From NCBI RefSeq assembly GCF_024343775.1, contig NZ_RJUF01000192.1:1-64000 (forward strand): a DNA stretch of 64,000 nt, given 5' to 3'. The DNA comes from Lacihabitans soyangensis (GTDB lineage Bacteria > Bacteroidota > Bacteroidia > Cytophagales > Spirosomataceae). Shown in pieces: positions 42,964-52,038 of the stretch. Every line of letters begins with the position of its first letter. The first letter of the stretch is position 1. A program made the position numbers and the translations under genes. The notes under the pieces were generated by a model. The model had not been told where the DNA came from. It ran no database searches and was given only the letters and a program-made list of their open reading frames with translations.

Positions 42964-43847
42964 AAGAGCACAAGGCGGGATTTATTAGTATTGTTGGCAA
43001 GCCAAATGTAGGAAAATCTACCTTGATGAATCAGCTAGTGGGCGAGAAATTGTCTATCATCACCTCCAAGGCTCAGACTACTCGCCACAGAATAATGGGA
43101 ATCGTTAATGGCGAAACGGAAGACTTTGATTTTCAGTTGGTTTACAGTGACACTCCTGGTATCATAAAGCCACTTTATGAGCTTCATAACGCCATGATGG
43201 AGTTTGTACACGGTTCTATCGAAGACGGGGATGTAATACTTTTTGTGACGGACATTTATGAGAAATACGACGAAGAAGATGTCATTCAGAAATTGCAAAA
43301 ATGTCAAAGTCCGATAATATTGATTATCAATAAGATAGATTTATCAACCCCAGAAATTGTTCAAGAAAAAATAGATCATTGGAAAGCGGTTCTGAATCCA
43401 AGTTTAATTCTTTCGATTTCGGCACTCCAAAAAGTAGGTATTGACGGACTTCTGGAAAATATCATCAATTTAATGCCTGTTCATCCGCCATACTTTCCAA
43501 AAGAAGAGCTTACCGATAAGCCCGAAAGGTTCTTTGCGGCTGAAATCATCAGGGAAAAAATATTTTTGAATTATAAAAAAGAAGTACCTTATAGTTGCGA
43601 GGTGGTAATCACGGCCTTTAAAGAATCTGACGATATCATTAAGGTTTCTAGCGAAATTTATGTAGAAAGAGCTACTCAAAGAGCAATTTTACTAGGCCAT
43701 AAGGGAGAGCGAATCAAGGTTGTCGGTACTGAGGCGAGAAAGGAAATGGAACAGTTTTTTGGTAAAAAAGTGTTTCTCGAGCAGTATATTAAAGTAGAGC
43801 CCGATTGGCGTCAGCAAAAAAACAAATTGGAACGCTTTGGGTATTAA
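42960..43847 (+). CDS. era: GTPase Era
   Basis: 295 aa, the normal length. It binds 16S rRNA and helps 30S ribosome maturation. GTPase motifs: G1 GKPNVGKSTL (residues 11-20), G2 in TTRHRIMG, G3 DTPGI, G4 NKID, G5 SALQ. The C-terminal KH domain contains VVITAFKE, IYVERATQRAILLGHKGERIKVVG and FLEQYIKVEPDWR. Translation is coupled to the upstream LTA-synthase-like gene by a 4-bp overlap. Confidence 0.97.
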   Translation: MKEHKAGFISIVGKPNVGKSTLMNQLVGEKLSIITSKAQTTRHRIMGIVNGETEDFDFQLVYSDTPGIIKPLYELHNAMMEFVHGSIEDGDVILFVTDIYEKYDEEDVIQKLQKCQSPIILIINKIDLSTPEIVQEKIDHWKAVLNPSLILSISALQKVGIDGLLENIINLMPVHPPYFPKEELTDKPERFFAAEIIREKIFLNYKKEVPYSCEVVITAFKESDDIIKVSSEIYVERATQRAILLGHKGERIKVVGTEARKEMEQFFGKKVFLEQYIKVEPDWRQQKNKLERFGY

Positions 43848-43996
43848 ATTTTTAAGAATTGCTTTAATACACCGTTTAATAGGATTAATAAGCAAGTTGG
43901 TTAACACCAATATTTCGGCATGGTAGTTGGTTCTAAAAATGAAGAAAAACAAAATATAATTATTACTTTAGAGTTTTAAAACATTCCTAATAAAAA

Positions 43997-44506
43997 ATGA
44001 AATTAGAACAAAAAAATAGCAAAGAACTGGTTTTTGAATCTATTGCAGAATTTATAACAAATGAAGGATTCTCAGTTATTTCGAAGGATCAAAATCGCCC
44101 TTGGGGAGGTTTTTTTGTGATTGATGAATCTCAGGCACCAGCGTTTATAAACAAATTTTTTTCACATCTGAGTCTAGAGGATTTCGCAGGTTTCGAGAAA
44201 CTCAGCCCAAAAATATTGGTAGTAGCACCACAAATGCGGCTTTCGTGGCAGTATCACCACCGTAGAGCCGAAATATGGAAGCTGATTGGTGGCGTGGCTG
44301 GCGTAGTGATATCAGACACCGACCAAGAAACCATACCGCAGCCATTACAAATAGGGCAGGTAATAAACCTGAAGTGTGGCGAAAGACACAGACTTTTGGG
44401 AGCAGATGGTTGGGGAGTTGTAGCGGAAATATGGCAACACACCGATAAAGAAAATCCTTCTAATGAAGATGATATTGTTAGAGTTCAAGACGATTTTGGA
44501 AGGTGA
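43997..44506 (+). CDS. Cupin-domain protein (mannose-6-phosphate isomerase type II-like)
   Basis: 169 aa. The core NRPWGGFFVI (about residues 34-43), LSWQYHHRRAEIWKLIGGVAGVV and INLKCGERHRLLGADGWGVVAEIWQH is the cupin of the C-terminal phosphomannose isomerase domain of ManC-type enzymes. It has the HH..R.E metal-binding pattern and the later His. It stands alone, without the nucleotidyltransferase half. It may isomerise or bind a sugar phosphate. A terminator hairpin follows. Confidence 0.8.
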   Translation: MKLEQKNSKELVFESIAEFITNEGFSVISKDQNRPWGGFFVIDESQAPAFINKFFSHLSLEDFAGFEKLSPKILVVAPQMRLSWQYHHRRAEIWKLIGGVAGVVISDTDQETIPQPLQIGQVINLKCGERHRLLGADGWGVVAEIWQHTDKENPSNEDDIVRVQDDFGR

Positions 44507-44524
44507 GAAATTTTTTTAAACGTT

Positions 44525-44559
44525 AGACCATAACCGTAAAGAGTTTTGGTCTTTTTTTT
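44525..44559 (+). terminator. Terminator after the cupin gene
   Basis: AGACCA (44525-44530) pairs with TGGTCT (44547-44552). The pairing extends inward with one mismatch, and seven or more T follow. Confidence 0.75.
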
Positions 44560-44586
44560 GCTACAAATTCTTGAAACCACATTTAA

Positions 44587-45375
44587 ATGAATTCTTATTT
44601 TAAGAGCATTATTTATTCCACAATCAGTTGTTTTATTTTTTCATCTTCTTTTTCTCAAGACAGGATTCTTACTAAAAAAGGGGATACCTTAAGTGTTTTT
44701 GTGAAAAATATTGAAGCTTTAAAGGTTTTTTATGTCAAAACAAACACTCAGTTATCTGAAACATTAGAAATTTCAAAATCCACTCTTCATAAAATAATAT
44801 GGAGAACTGGTAAGGAATATATCATAGATCAGGAATACGAAAATTTAGTATTATCGTCAGCTCTGAAAAATCAGAATTTGGGGACTCCTAGCAATCAAAA
44901 GGCTACTAAGGATGTCCTTTCAAAGGATGTATTAACAACTAAACAAAATATTTTATTTCCAGAAATAAAAATTGATACTTTGCCTCCTGCTCCAATTTTG
45001 AAGCGAGGATATAGGTTTTTTTACTACGTCTATAAGGTAAATGGTCAACGTGTTAAGGCTAAGAAGATGGAAGAGGTCATGAGGAAGTATGACCAACAAA
45101 GTCATTTTATATTTTCAGATGGCCTTTATGATGTTAAAATCCATAGGAGGAATTTTTGGATAGGAACAGCCGCTAGATTAGCAAGTATACCGTTGGTTTA
45201 TGTAAGCCCTGAATTACAAGGTGGAGTGAGTTTTGGACTTAGTATTTACAATTTTGTGCAAGAATTGAAAGTCTGGAAAGGCCGCAGAGCCATGAAAAAC
45301 GCCATTAATTTATACAATAATAAGCGGAAGTCAAATATCTTAAAACCTGTGAATGCAGTCATAAGGCCACGTTAA
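44587..45375 (+). CDS. Exported protein of unknown function
   Basis: 262 aa with a signal peptide (cut after SSSFSQ). The N-terminal region DRILTKKGDTLSVFVKNIEALKVFYVKT...STLHKIIWRTGKEYII resembles short secreted Bacteroidetes proteins of unknown role that open with a 'GD.....V..I....V.Y' strand pattern. Near residues 195-220 a weakly hydrophobic stretch (IGTAARLASIPLVYVSPELQGGVSFGLSIYNF) may contact a membrane. No catalytic motif is visible. It is transcribed alone and converges with the SMP-30-like gene after 8 bp. Confidence 0.6.
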   Translation: MNSYFKSIIYSTISCFIFSSSFSQDRILTKKGDTLSVFVKNIEALKVFYVKTNTQLSETLEISKSTLHKIIWRTGKEYIIDQEYENLVLSSALKNQNLGTPSNQKATKDVLSKDVLTTKQNILFPEIKIDTLPPAPILKRGYRFFYYVYKVNGQRVKAKKMEEVMRKYDQQSHFIFSDGLYDVKIHRRNFWIGTAARLASIPLVYVSPELQGGVSFGLSIYNFVQELKVWKGRRAMKNAINLYNNKRKSNILKPVNAVIRPR

Positions 45376-45383
45376 TCTTGATC

Positions 45384-46286
45384 TCAATTCACCCCTTTCA
45401 CATTCATATCTAAAGTGTAAACAGAATCAGAAGCCGTAATAAACAACATTTTACGGTTTTTACCACCAAAACAAATATTGGCCGTCCAACCTGATGGAAC
45501 AGGAATTTTGGCAATTTGCTTGCCAGTTTTGTCAAAAACTGTAACGCCTCTGCCTGTTAAATAAAGATTTCCTTCTGAGTCGGTCGTCATTCCGTCTGAT
45601 CCCATACTAGCAAAAAGGGTCCGATTGGTTAATTTCCCTTCACCGCTGATTTCATATCTGTAGGTTTTACTTGCTCCAATATCTGCCACGTAGAGTAATT
45701 TGCCATCTCCACTACCAACAATTCCATTCGGTTGTTTAAAGTCTTCATCCATAATAATGGCAGTTTTGGCATCTTTTGGCAAATAATAGAGCCTTCTTTT
45801 GTCTATTTCCTGAGTCTTTCTTGTCCAATATTCTCTCGGATAAAAAGGGTCTGTGAAATAAATTCCGCCATTGCTATCTTGCCAAAGGTCGTTTGGTCCA
45901 TTCAATAGTTTTCCTTCGAAATTATCAAGCAAAACGGTGTGATTTCCCTTTTTGTCAATTGACCACAACTGATTTTTCTCATCAGCACACGACAAAATAT
46001 TTCCTTTTTTGTCAAAATATAGACCGTTTGAGCGACCCGCATTTTCCAAGAAAACACTCAGTTGGCCTTTGGTATCATATTTCCAAATCCTATTATTGGG
46101 CTGATCGGTAAAAAACACATTTCCTTTTTTGTCGACAGCGGGTCCTTCAGTGAATTTAAATTGGTTTGAAACTTTAATGAGTTTGGCACCTTTTTTAACA
46201 ATATTTAAGGTGTCAAAATCTTGTGCAAAAGCACTCCAACTTGCTAGAGATAAAAGAATTATGAACTTAAATTGTATTTTTTTCAT
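45384..46286 (-). CDS. SMP-30/gluconolactonase-family exported protein
   Basis: 300 aa with a signal peptide (cut after SAFAQ). The six-bladed propeller pattern is clear: FKFTEGPAVDKKGNVFFTDQPNNRIWKYD, AGRSNGLYFDKKGNILSCADEKNQLW, LLNGPNDLWQDSNGGIYFTDP, PNGIVGSGDGKLLYVADIGASKTYRYEI, MGSDGMTTDSEGNLYLTG. The metal-binding Glu, Asn and Asp of the family are present (TEGP, NGPND, SDGM). It probably hydrolyses a sugar lactone in the periplasm. It starts 4 bp after the permease stop, so the two are co-transcribed. Confidence 0.9.
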   Translation of the reverse strand: MKKIQFKFIILLSLASWSAFAQDFDTLNIVKKGAKLIKVSNQFKFTEGPAVDKKGNVFFTDQPNNRIWKYDTKGQLSVFLENAGRSNGLYFDKKGNILSCADEKNQLWSIDKKGNHTVLLDNFEGKLLNGPNDLWQDSNGGIYFTDPFYPREYWTRKTQEIDKRRLYYLPKDAKTAIIMDEDFKQPNGIVGSGDGKLLYVADIGASKTYRYEISGEGKLTNRTLFASMGSDGMTTDSEGNLYLTGRGVTVFDKTGKQIAKIPVPSGWTANICFGGKNRKMLFITASDSVYTLDMNVKGVN

Positions 46287-46290
46287 GAAA

Positions 46291-47967
46291 TTAAGCTTTG
46301 TTCAGTTTACTGTTTTTGTATCCGTAAAGAAAATAAATGGCGATACCTATTACTACCCAAATAAGGAACATTCTCCAGTTTGACCAACCCAACTCCGTCA
46401 TTAAATAAAGATTGGTAAGGATGCCCATCACAGGCAGGAGCGAAAATTTGTATTTCAAAGCCATAATTGAAATGGCCAACCAAGCTAGCCAAAAAACAAT
46501 TATAAGAGGTTTTTCACCTATGTGAGCGAAGACGCCATCTGTATTGTATTTTGTCCAAAATAATGCAGCAAGAAAAGTTATTCCAATGATAAATTTCCCA
46601 TTGATGTATGGAACCCTGAATTTAGAATTTTTGCTAAGCCCCGTGTGGTCCATGTAAAGTATGCCACAACATACCAAGATAAATGCAAAGAAGGTACCAA
46701 CGCTGGTAAGGTCAATAAAAAACTGCATGTTCATAAAAAGCGAAGGGATTCCCACAAAAAGGCCGGTGATGATAGTTGCAAAACTTGGGGTCTTATATTT
46801 TTTATGAATTTTGGAAAATTTCTTTGGCAACAGACCATCTCTACTCATTACCATCCAGATACGAGGTTGGCCAACTTGATAAGCCAACAAAGCACTAGTG
46901 ATGGCAACTACGGCACTTACGGATATAATGCCAGCCATCCAATCGAAATTTACCTTTTCGAAAACATAGGCCAATGGATCATTAACTCCCAATTCTTTAT
47001 AATTTACCATACCAGTCAGCACCAAGGTAATTACGACGTATAATATTGTACAAATCGCCAAAGTAATCAACATCGCTTTGGGCAAATCTCTTTGTGGATC
47101 TTTACACTCTTCGGCAGTAGTGGAGATGGAGTCAAAACCTATAAAGGCAAAAAATACAGAAGCTACACTCATCATAACACCCTTCATGCCATTGGGGGCA
47201 AAGGGTTTCCAGTTGGCAGTGTCTATGTAAAATACACCTCCGACTATAACCAGTAATATGACTGCCAACTTAATAACCACTAAAATATTTGAGGCATTGC
47301 GAGACTCTTTGATGCCGGTATATATCAATGCCGTAATAAGGCCAGTTATAGCTCCAGCAGGTAGGTTGAATATGATTTTTATCCCCGCAAAAGTCGGAGC
47401 ATCAACGTATGCTTGTGCCAATGCTTTCATATTTGAAGCTATTTCTCCCAAGGTACCATTTGCTGTTGCTTTCTGTACGTCTTGATACGCTAACTTTGCT
47501 GTGCCGGCATCAATAGCAAGCCAACGAGGAAAATGTATTCGGAAAATATTTTCCAACATACTCACAAAATATTCGGACCATGAAATGGCCACAACCATGT
47601 TAGAAACCGCATATTCAAGAACCAATGCCCAGCCTATAATCCATGCGAAAAGTTCGCCAAAAGACACATAAGCATAGGTATATGCACTGCCGCTCACGGG
47701 AACTGTGGAGGCAAATTGAGCATAACTCAAAGCTGTAAAAACACATGCGATGGCAGTAAATACGAATAAAAGCGAAACTGCTGGGCCTCCGTTGAAACTA
47801 GCTCGACCAATGGTACTGAAAATACCAGCACCTATGATGGCCGCTATTCCGAACATGGTTAAGTCTCTGACGCCAAGCACTTTTGCTAGGCCGCTACCAT
47901 GTTCTACAGAATTGACATCTTTGATGGCTTGGTCAATATTTTTTCTACGAAAAAGTGATTTTAACAT
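46291..47967 (-). CDS. Amino acid permease (APC superfamily, cationic amino acid transporter-like)
   Basis: 558 aa with about 12-13 membrane spans. The start LAKVLGVRDLTMFGIAAIIGAGIFSTIG carries the unwound-helix GAGIF substrate motif of APC transporters. GSAYTYAYVSFGELFAWIIGWALVLEYAVS and FFAFIGFDSISTTAEECKDPQRDLPKAM are typical of the CAT subfamily. A long loop lies between helices 4 and 5 (about residues 150-200). It imports an amino acid or related compound by proton or sodium coupling; the substrate is not predictable. The SMP-30-like gene follows after 4 bp. Confidence 0.93.
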   Translation of the reverse strand: MLKSLFRRKNIDQAIKDVNSVEHGSGLAKVLGVRDLTMFGIAAIIGAGIFSTIGRASFNGGPAVSLLFVFTAIACVFTALSYAQFASTVPVSGSAYTYAYVSFGELFAWIIGWALVLEYAVSNMVVAISWSEYFVSMLENIFRIHFPRWLAIDAGTAKLAYQDVQKATANGTLGEIASNMKALAQAYVDAPTFAGIKIIFNLPAGAITGLITALIYTGIKESRNASNILVVIKLAVILLVIVGGVFYIDTANWKPFAPNGMKGVMMSVASVFFAFIGFDSISTTAEECKDPQRDLPKAMLITLAICTILYVVITLVLTGMVNYKELGVNDPLAYVFEKVNFDWMAGIISVSAVVAITSALLAYQVGQPRIWMVMSRDGLLPKKFSKIHKKYKTPSFATIITGLFVGIPSLFMNMQFFIDLTSVGTFFAFILVCCGILYMDHTGLSKNSKFRVPYINGKFIIGITFLAALFWTKYNTDGVFAHIGEKPLIIVFWLAWLAISIMALKYKFSLLPVMGILTNLYLMTELGWSNWRMFLIWVVIGIAIYFLYGYKNSKLNKA

Positions 47968-48172
47968 AGCAATTAGGGTTTATTATTTTGTTGATTTACC
48001 AAAAACTAGGGGTTTTTGTTGTAAAAGAATTCATGTAAAATTATTAAAAAAATGCCGCTATGCTAATTTAAAGGTCATTTTATTACAAGTGGTGCGATTT
48101 TCCAAAAGTCACAATAAGTTTATCCGGGATTTGAAAAATCGATCTACATTAGCCGTTTAACTTAAAAAGCCG

Positions 48173-48180
48173 TACTTTTG
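48173..48180 (+). promoter_or_regulatory. Putative -7 box of purH
   Basis: TACTTTTG matches TAnnTTTG, 22 bp before the purH ATG. No clear -33 TTTG was found. Confidence 0.4.
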
Positions 48181-48202
48181 CACAAAATTTCAAAAAATCA
48201 AT

Positions 48203-49717
48203 ATGTCAAAGAAAATTGAGTCGGCACTCATTTCGGTGTTTTATAAAGATGGTTTAGACAAGATAGTTAAACTTTTACACGACAATGACGTAAAAATCTA
48301 TTCAACTGGAGGTACGCAAAGCTTCATTGAAGAAATGGGAATTCCAGTTATTGCAGTTGAAGACTTGACTTCTTATCCTTCTATTTTTGGAGGAAGAGTA
48401 AAAACCCTTCACCCTAAAGTTTTTGGAGGGATTTTGCACCGTAGAGACAACGAAGATGACGTAAAAACAGCTGCAGAACTCGAAATCCCGGCTATTGATT
48501 TAGTAATTGTTGACCTTTATCCTTTTGAAGAAACAGTAGCTTCGGGTGCTTCCGAGGATGATATTATTGAGAAGATAGACATTGGTGGAATAGCTTTGAT
48601 TCGTGGAGCAGCTAAAAACTTCCAAGACGTACTCATAGTTTCTTCAAGAACTCAATACGACGATGTTTTTGAAATTCTTTCTGCCAAAAACTGTGGAACT
48701 GATTTCGAAGATAGAAAGAGATATGCCAAGTTAGCATTTGGTACAAGCTCACATTACGACTCGGCTATTCATGCCTATTTCGCTGGTATCGAGGACGGCG
48801 GAAATTTCAGAGCTTCACAACAAATTCCATTAAGATATGGAGAAAACCCGCATCAATCCGCTAGTTTTTATGGAAATCTAGACGAAATGTTTACGCAATT
48901 GCACGGAAAAGAACTTTCGTACAACAACCTTATGGATGTGGATGCCTGCGTGCGTTTGATAGAAGAGTTTGAAGATTTGACATATGTAATAGTAAAACAT
49001 AACAATGCTTGTGGAGTGGCTACTGCCACAACTTCGAAGCAAGCTTATCTAAATGCTCTATCGTGCGATCCGGTCTCGGCTTTCGGAGGAGTAATTATTA
49101 CCAACGGCAATGTTGATTTAGCTACGGCGGAGGAGTTACATAAACTTTTCTTCGAAATTCTGATTGCTCCGTCTTTTGATGCCGATGCTTTAGAGATTTT
49201 GAAAAAGAAAAAAGACCGCAGATTATTAATCAAAAAAGAAGTAAAAACGTCGAAAAAGCAATTTAGGACTCTTCTGAATGGTGTTTTGGAGCAAGACAAA
49301 GACCTTTCGACTGAAAAAACGGCTGACTTTAAAGTCGTAACCAAAAGGGTTCCGACAGATGACCAAAATAAGGCATTAGAGTTTGCATTGAAAATATGTA
49401 AACATCTAAAATCCAATAATGTTGTTCTCGCCAAAGACGGTCAATTGCTGGCTAGTGGAGTAGGTCAAACCTCTAGAGTAGATGCCCTAAAACAAGCAAT
49501 AGACAAAGCCAAAGAATTTGGATTTGATTTAAACGGTTCGGTAATGGCTTCTGAAGCCTTTTTCCCTTTTCCTGACTGTGTAGAAATTGCAGGAAATGTT
49601 GGCGTAACAGCAGTTGTTCAACCTGGAGGCTCTATAAAAGATCAGCTGTCAATCGATTACTGTGATGAAAACAACATCGCGATGGTTATGACTGGGGTAA
49701 GACATTTTTTACATTGA
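48203..49717 (+). CDS. purH: Bifunctional AICAR formyltransferase / IMP cyclohydrolase
   Basis: 504 aa, the normal length. It catalyses the last two steps of de novo IMP synthesis. The N-terminal IMP cyclohydrolase (MGS-like) domain has YSTGGTQSFIEEMGIPV, GGRVKTLHPKVFGGILHRR and DLVIVDLYPFEE. The C-terminal formyltransferase domain has RYGENPHQSASFYG, VKHNNACGVA (catalytic Lys-His), SCDPVSAFGGVI, and SEAFFPFPDCVEIAG, ending VMTGVRHFLH. It is transcribed alone and followed by a hairpin. Confidence 0.97.
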   Translation: MSKKIESALISVFYKDGLDKIVKLLHDNDVKIYSTGGTQSFIEEMGIPVIAVEDLTSYPSIFGGRVKTLHPKVFGGILHRRDNEDDVKTAAELEIPAIDLVIVDLYPFEETVASGASEDDIIEKIDIGGIALIRGAAKNFQDVLIVSSRTQYDDVFEILSAKNCGTDFEDRKRYAKLAFGTSSHYDSAIHAYFAGIEDGGNFRASQQIPLRYGENPHQSASFYGNLDEMFTQLHGKELSYNNLMDVDACVRLIEEFEDLTYVIVKHNNACGVATATTSKQAYLNALSCDPVSAFGGVIITNGNVDLATAEELHKLFFEILIAPSFDADALEILKKKKDRRLLIKKEVKTSKKQFRTLLNGVLEQDKDLSTEKTADFKVVTKRVPTDDQNKALEFALKICKHLKSNNVVLAKDGQLLASGVGQTSRVDALKQAIDKAKEFGFDLNGSVMASEAFFPFPDCVEIAGNVGVTAVVQPGGSIKDQLSIDYCDENNIAMVMTGVRHFLH

Positions 49718-49776
49718 TAAAGTATGGTCAGACCACAGGTAGGACCTGAAGAATGCCAAAACATCTAGAATCGTAA

Positions 49777-49810
49777 AGCAGAAATTCGAATTCGGATTTC
49801 TGCTTTTTTG
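49777..49810 (+). terminator. Terminator after purH
   Basis: AGCAGAAAT (49777-49785) pairs with ATTTCTGCT (49796-49804), followed by six T. It lies 60 bp after the purH stop. Confidence 0.85.
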
Positions 49811-49919
49811 TATTCATCAAAAACAGATTTTCAGACATGAAATGTCAAATCACCAAACAAATGCTTATTTTGCACAAAAAAGCTGATAGCTAAATGCTAA
49901 AAGCCAAAAGCTATAAACA

Positions 49920-51314
49920 ATGAAACTACAATTTTACGGAGCGGCTCAACAAGTTACAGGTAGCAAACATCTTTTAACGACCTCAAAAGGCTCAAAAATA
50001 CTTTTGGATTGTGGGATGTTTCAAGGTATCGATACTAGCGAAATGAATCTCAATTTTGGGTTTAATCCTGCTGAGGTAGACTATTTGCTGCTTTCTCATG
50101 CACACATAGACCACACAGGATTGGTACCAAGGTTGGTAAAAAAGGGTTTTAAAGGCCAGATTTTTTGTACTGCAGCCACCAAAAGTCTCTGCGAAATTAT
50201 GCTGATGGATTCAGCAAGAATTCAGGAGCGTGACTTAGAGCGTGTAAACAAGCGAAGAAAGAATAGGGGAGAAGACGAATTAGAACTCCTTTATGAAGAA
50301 GAAGATGTCAATGAAGCCTTGGCATTATTTAATATCGTGAAATTGAATCAGGCCTTCTACTTGGAATCAGGCGTTAGAATAGAATATTTTAATGCTGGAC
50401 ATATTTTGGGAAGTGCAGGTATTTTGATTCATCTGGAGGAAGAAAATGAAACCAAGAAAATATATTTCACTGGTGATATTGGCCGACCTAACGATAAAAT
50501 CTTAAGAAGTCCGTCAAGTTTTCCGCAGGTAGATTATTTAATTTGTGAATCAACTTATGGCGATCGTTTGCACGAACCAGAGCTGGATATGAAAGCTCAT
50601 TTATTAGATTTGGTTCACAAAACTTGCGTAGTAAAGCGTGGCAAACTAATCATTCCGGCCTTTGCGGTGGATAGAACGCAAGAATTGGTCTTTGCATTAG
50701 ACCAACTTGAGTCTGAAGGTAAATTACCAAGAATCCCCGTTTATGTAGATAGCCCATTGGCTGTTAATGCCACCATGGTCATGAAAAAACATAGGGAAGA
50801 CTTTAACCCTGATATTCTTAAATACATAGAAAGAGACGGTGATGCATTTGGTTTTGACAATCTCCATTATGTTACCGAAGTAGAGGATTCAAAAGCACTA
50901 AATGAGTCGAAAGAACCTTGTATAATTATCTCAGCATCAGGCATGGCCGAGGCAGGAAGAATTAAACATCACATAGCCAATAATGTTGAAGATCCCGATA
51001 ATACTATCCTGATGGTGGGGTATTGTTCGCCAAATTCTTTGGGTGCTATGCTAAAGACTGGTCAGCCAACTGTCAAAATTTTCGGACAGGAAAAAATCGT
51101 AAAGGCCGAAATTGCAGTGATGGATTCTTTTTCGGCTCACGCCGATTATTCAGAGATAATTGAATTGTTGAAGTGCCAAGATCCCTCAAAAGTTAAAAAT
51201 CTATTTTTAGTTCATGGAGAATACAAAACTCAGCAGGCTTTCAAAGAAAAGCTAAAAGCTGAGGGTTTTAAAAATGTAATAATACCAAGTCAAGCTGAAA
51301 GCTTCGCTTTTTAA
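49920..51314 (+). CDS. MBL-fold RNA-processing exonuclease-like protein (beta-CASP family)
   Basis: 464 aa. Metallo-beta-lactamase motif HAHIDHTG (residues 60-67) binds two metals, with further ligands in FNAGHILGSAG and FTGDIGR. The beta-CASP cap follows (PAFAVDRTQELVFALDQLE; DSPLAVNATMVMKKH). ISASGMAEAGRIKHHIAN and FSAHADYSEIIELLK end in the VHGEYKTQQAFKEKL RNA-specificity region. This is the YSH1/CPSF-73-like bacterial class, probably an RNA endo- or exonuclease; some members act on other phosphoesters. The preceding 40 bp contains a degenerate AGCTNATAGCTAAA-type repeat. Confidence 0.9.
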   Translation: MKLQFYGAAQQVTGSKHLLTTSKGSKILLDCGMFQGIDTSEMNLNFGFNPAEVDYLLLSHAHIDHTGLVPRLVKKGFKGQIFCTAATKSLCEIMLMDSARIQERDLERVNKRRKNRGEDELELLYEEEDVNEALALFNIVKLNQAFYLESGVRIEYFNAGHILGSAGILIHLEEENETKKIYFTGDIGRPNDKILRSPSSFPQVDYLICESTYGDRLHEPELDMKAHLLDLVHKTCVVKRGKLIIPAFAVDRTQELVFALDQLESEGKLPRIPVYVDSPLAVNATMVMKKHREDFNPDILKYIERDGDAFGFDNLHYVTEVEDSKALNESKEPCIIISASGMAEAGRIKHHIANNVEDPDNTILMVGYCSPNSLGAMLKTGQPTVKIFGQEKIVKAEIAVMDSFSAHADYSEIIELLKCQDPSKVKNLFLVHGEYKTQQAFKEKLKAEGFKNVIIPSQAESFAF

Positions 51315-51328
51315 ACAATGTAAAAATA

Positions 51329-51784
51329 ATGCAAAGAGTATTTCTAATAATCGTGACATTGAGTTTCTTTGGTTTTACATCCTTAGAAATTGTAAAACCT
51401 GTAAAATGGAGCTTTTCCAGCAATCCTACCAAGGCAAGCGTTGGACAGACGGTCGATTTAATTTTTACTGGAAAAATAGACAAAGGCTGGTATTTGTACA
51501 GCTCAGAACTAAAAGTTGAAGGCCCAATGCCCACAGAAGTAGAATTTACGTCCAACGGAACCTTTCAAAAAGTGGGTAAATTGGTACCCGTGAATCCAAA
51601 GGAGAAATATGATGAAATTTGGGCTGGAAAAGTAAATTACTTCGTAAAAGAGGCTAAATTTATCCAGAAAGTTAAGATTCTAAAAACTGGTGCGGTGATT
51701 GAAGGAAAGATAGTTTGTCAAACTTGTACCGAAAAAGATGGGAAATGTGTGCCAAACAAAGACAAGTTTAGCTTTAAGCTTTAA
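51329..51784 (+). CDS. Exported DsbD N-terminal-domain-like protein
   Basis: 151 aa with a signal peptide. The fold pattern KPVKWSFSSNPTKASVGQTVDLIFTGKIDKGWYLYSSEL...PTEVEF and KFIQKVKILKTGAVIEGKIVCQTCTEKDGKCVPNKDKFSF matches the N-terminal immunoglobulin-like domain of DsbD (also called disulphide bond corrector). It keeps the C-x-x-C pair (CQTC) plus a third Cys. It has no membrane or thioredoxin part, so it likely passes reducing power between periplasmic thiol proteins. It follows the MBL gene by 14 bp. Confidence 0.8.
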   Translation: MQRVFLIIVTLSFFGFTSLEIVKPVKWSFSSNPTKASVGQTVDLIFTGKIDKGWYLYSSELKVEGPMPTEVEFTSNGTFQKVGKLVPVNPKEKYDEIWAGKVNYFVKEAKFIQKVKILKTGAVIEGKIVCQTCTEKDGKCVPNKDKFSFKL

Positions 51785-51792
51785 TTGATTCT

Positions 51793-52038
51793 TTAGGAAT
51801 TTCCGAGACCAATTACTTTTTGAAGAGTAGCATTGATTTTATCGTATTCCAAAGTCCATCCAAAATTTGTTTCGAGAGATTCTGTGGCTTTATTGTAGGC
51901 CAATTGCATTCTAAATTCTCTTATTTTGGTAAGAACAAGCTTAGAATGTTCTTTATCGTTTTTGGAAATAGCCAACTTGGCTTCTTTTACCAAAACTTTG
52001 TTTGCTTTATCAATTTTCGGTATTTGGCAAGATTTCAT
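51793..52038 (-). CDS. Small unknown protein (81 aa) coupled to the upstream gene
   Basis: From the ATG at 52038 (MKSCQIPKIDKANKVLVKEA) to 51793. The ATG overlaps the stop of the upstream 318-aa gene as ATGA, which decides this start over the longer frame from 52092. The product is helical and basic, with no signal peptide (KLVLTKIREFRMQLAYNKATES). I do not recognise it. It ends 8 bp from the convergent DsbD-N-like gene. Confidence 0.6.
   Translation of the reverse strand: MKSCQIPKIDKANKVLVKEAKLAISKNDKEHSKLVLTKIREFRMQLAYNKATESLETNFGWTLEYDKINATLQKVIGLGNS

Noticed and set aside
49870-49919. AGCTGATAGCTAAATGCTAAAAGC-like stretch as a possible CRISPR or iteron
   Set aside because: The units are short and degenerate with no regular spacing; it looks like ordinary low-complexity intergenic repeat.
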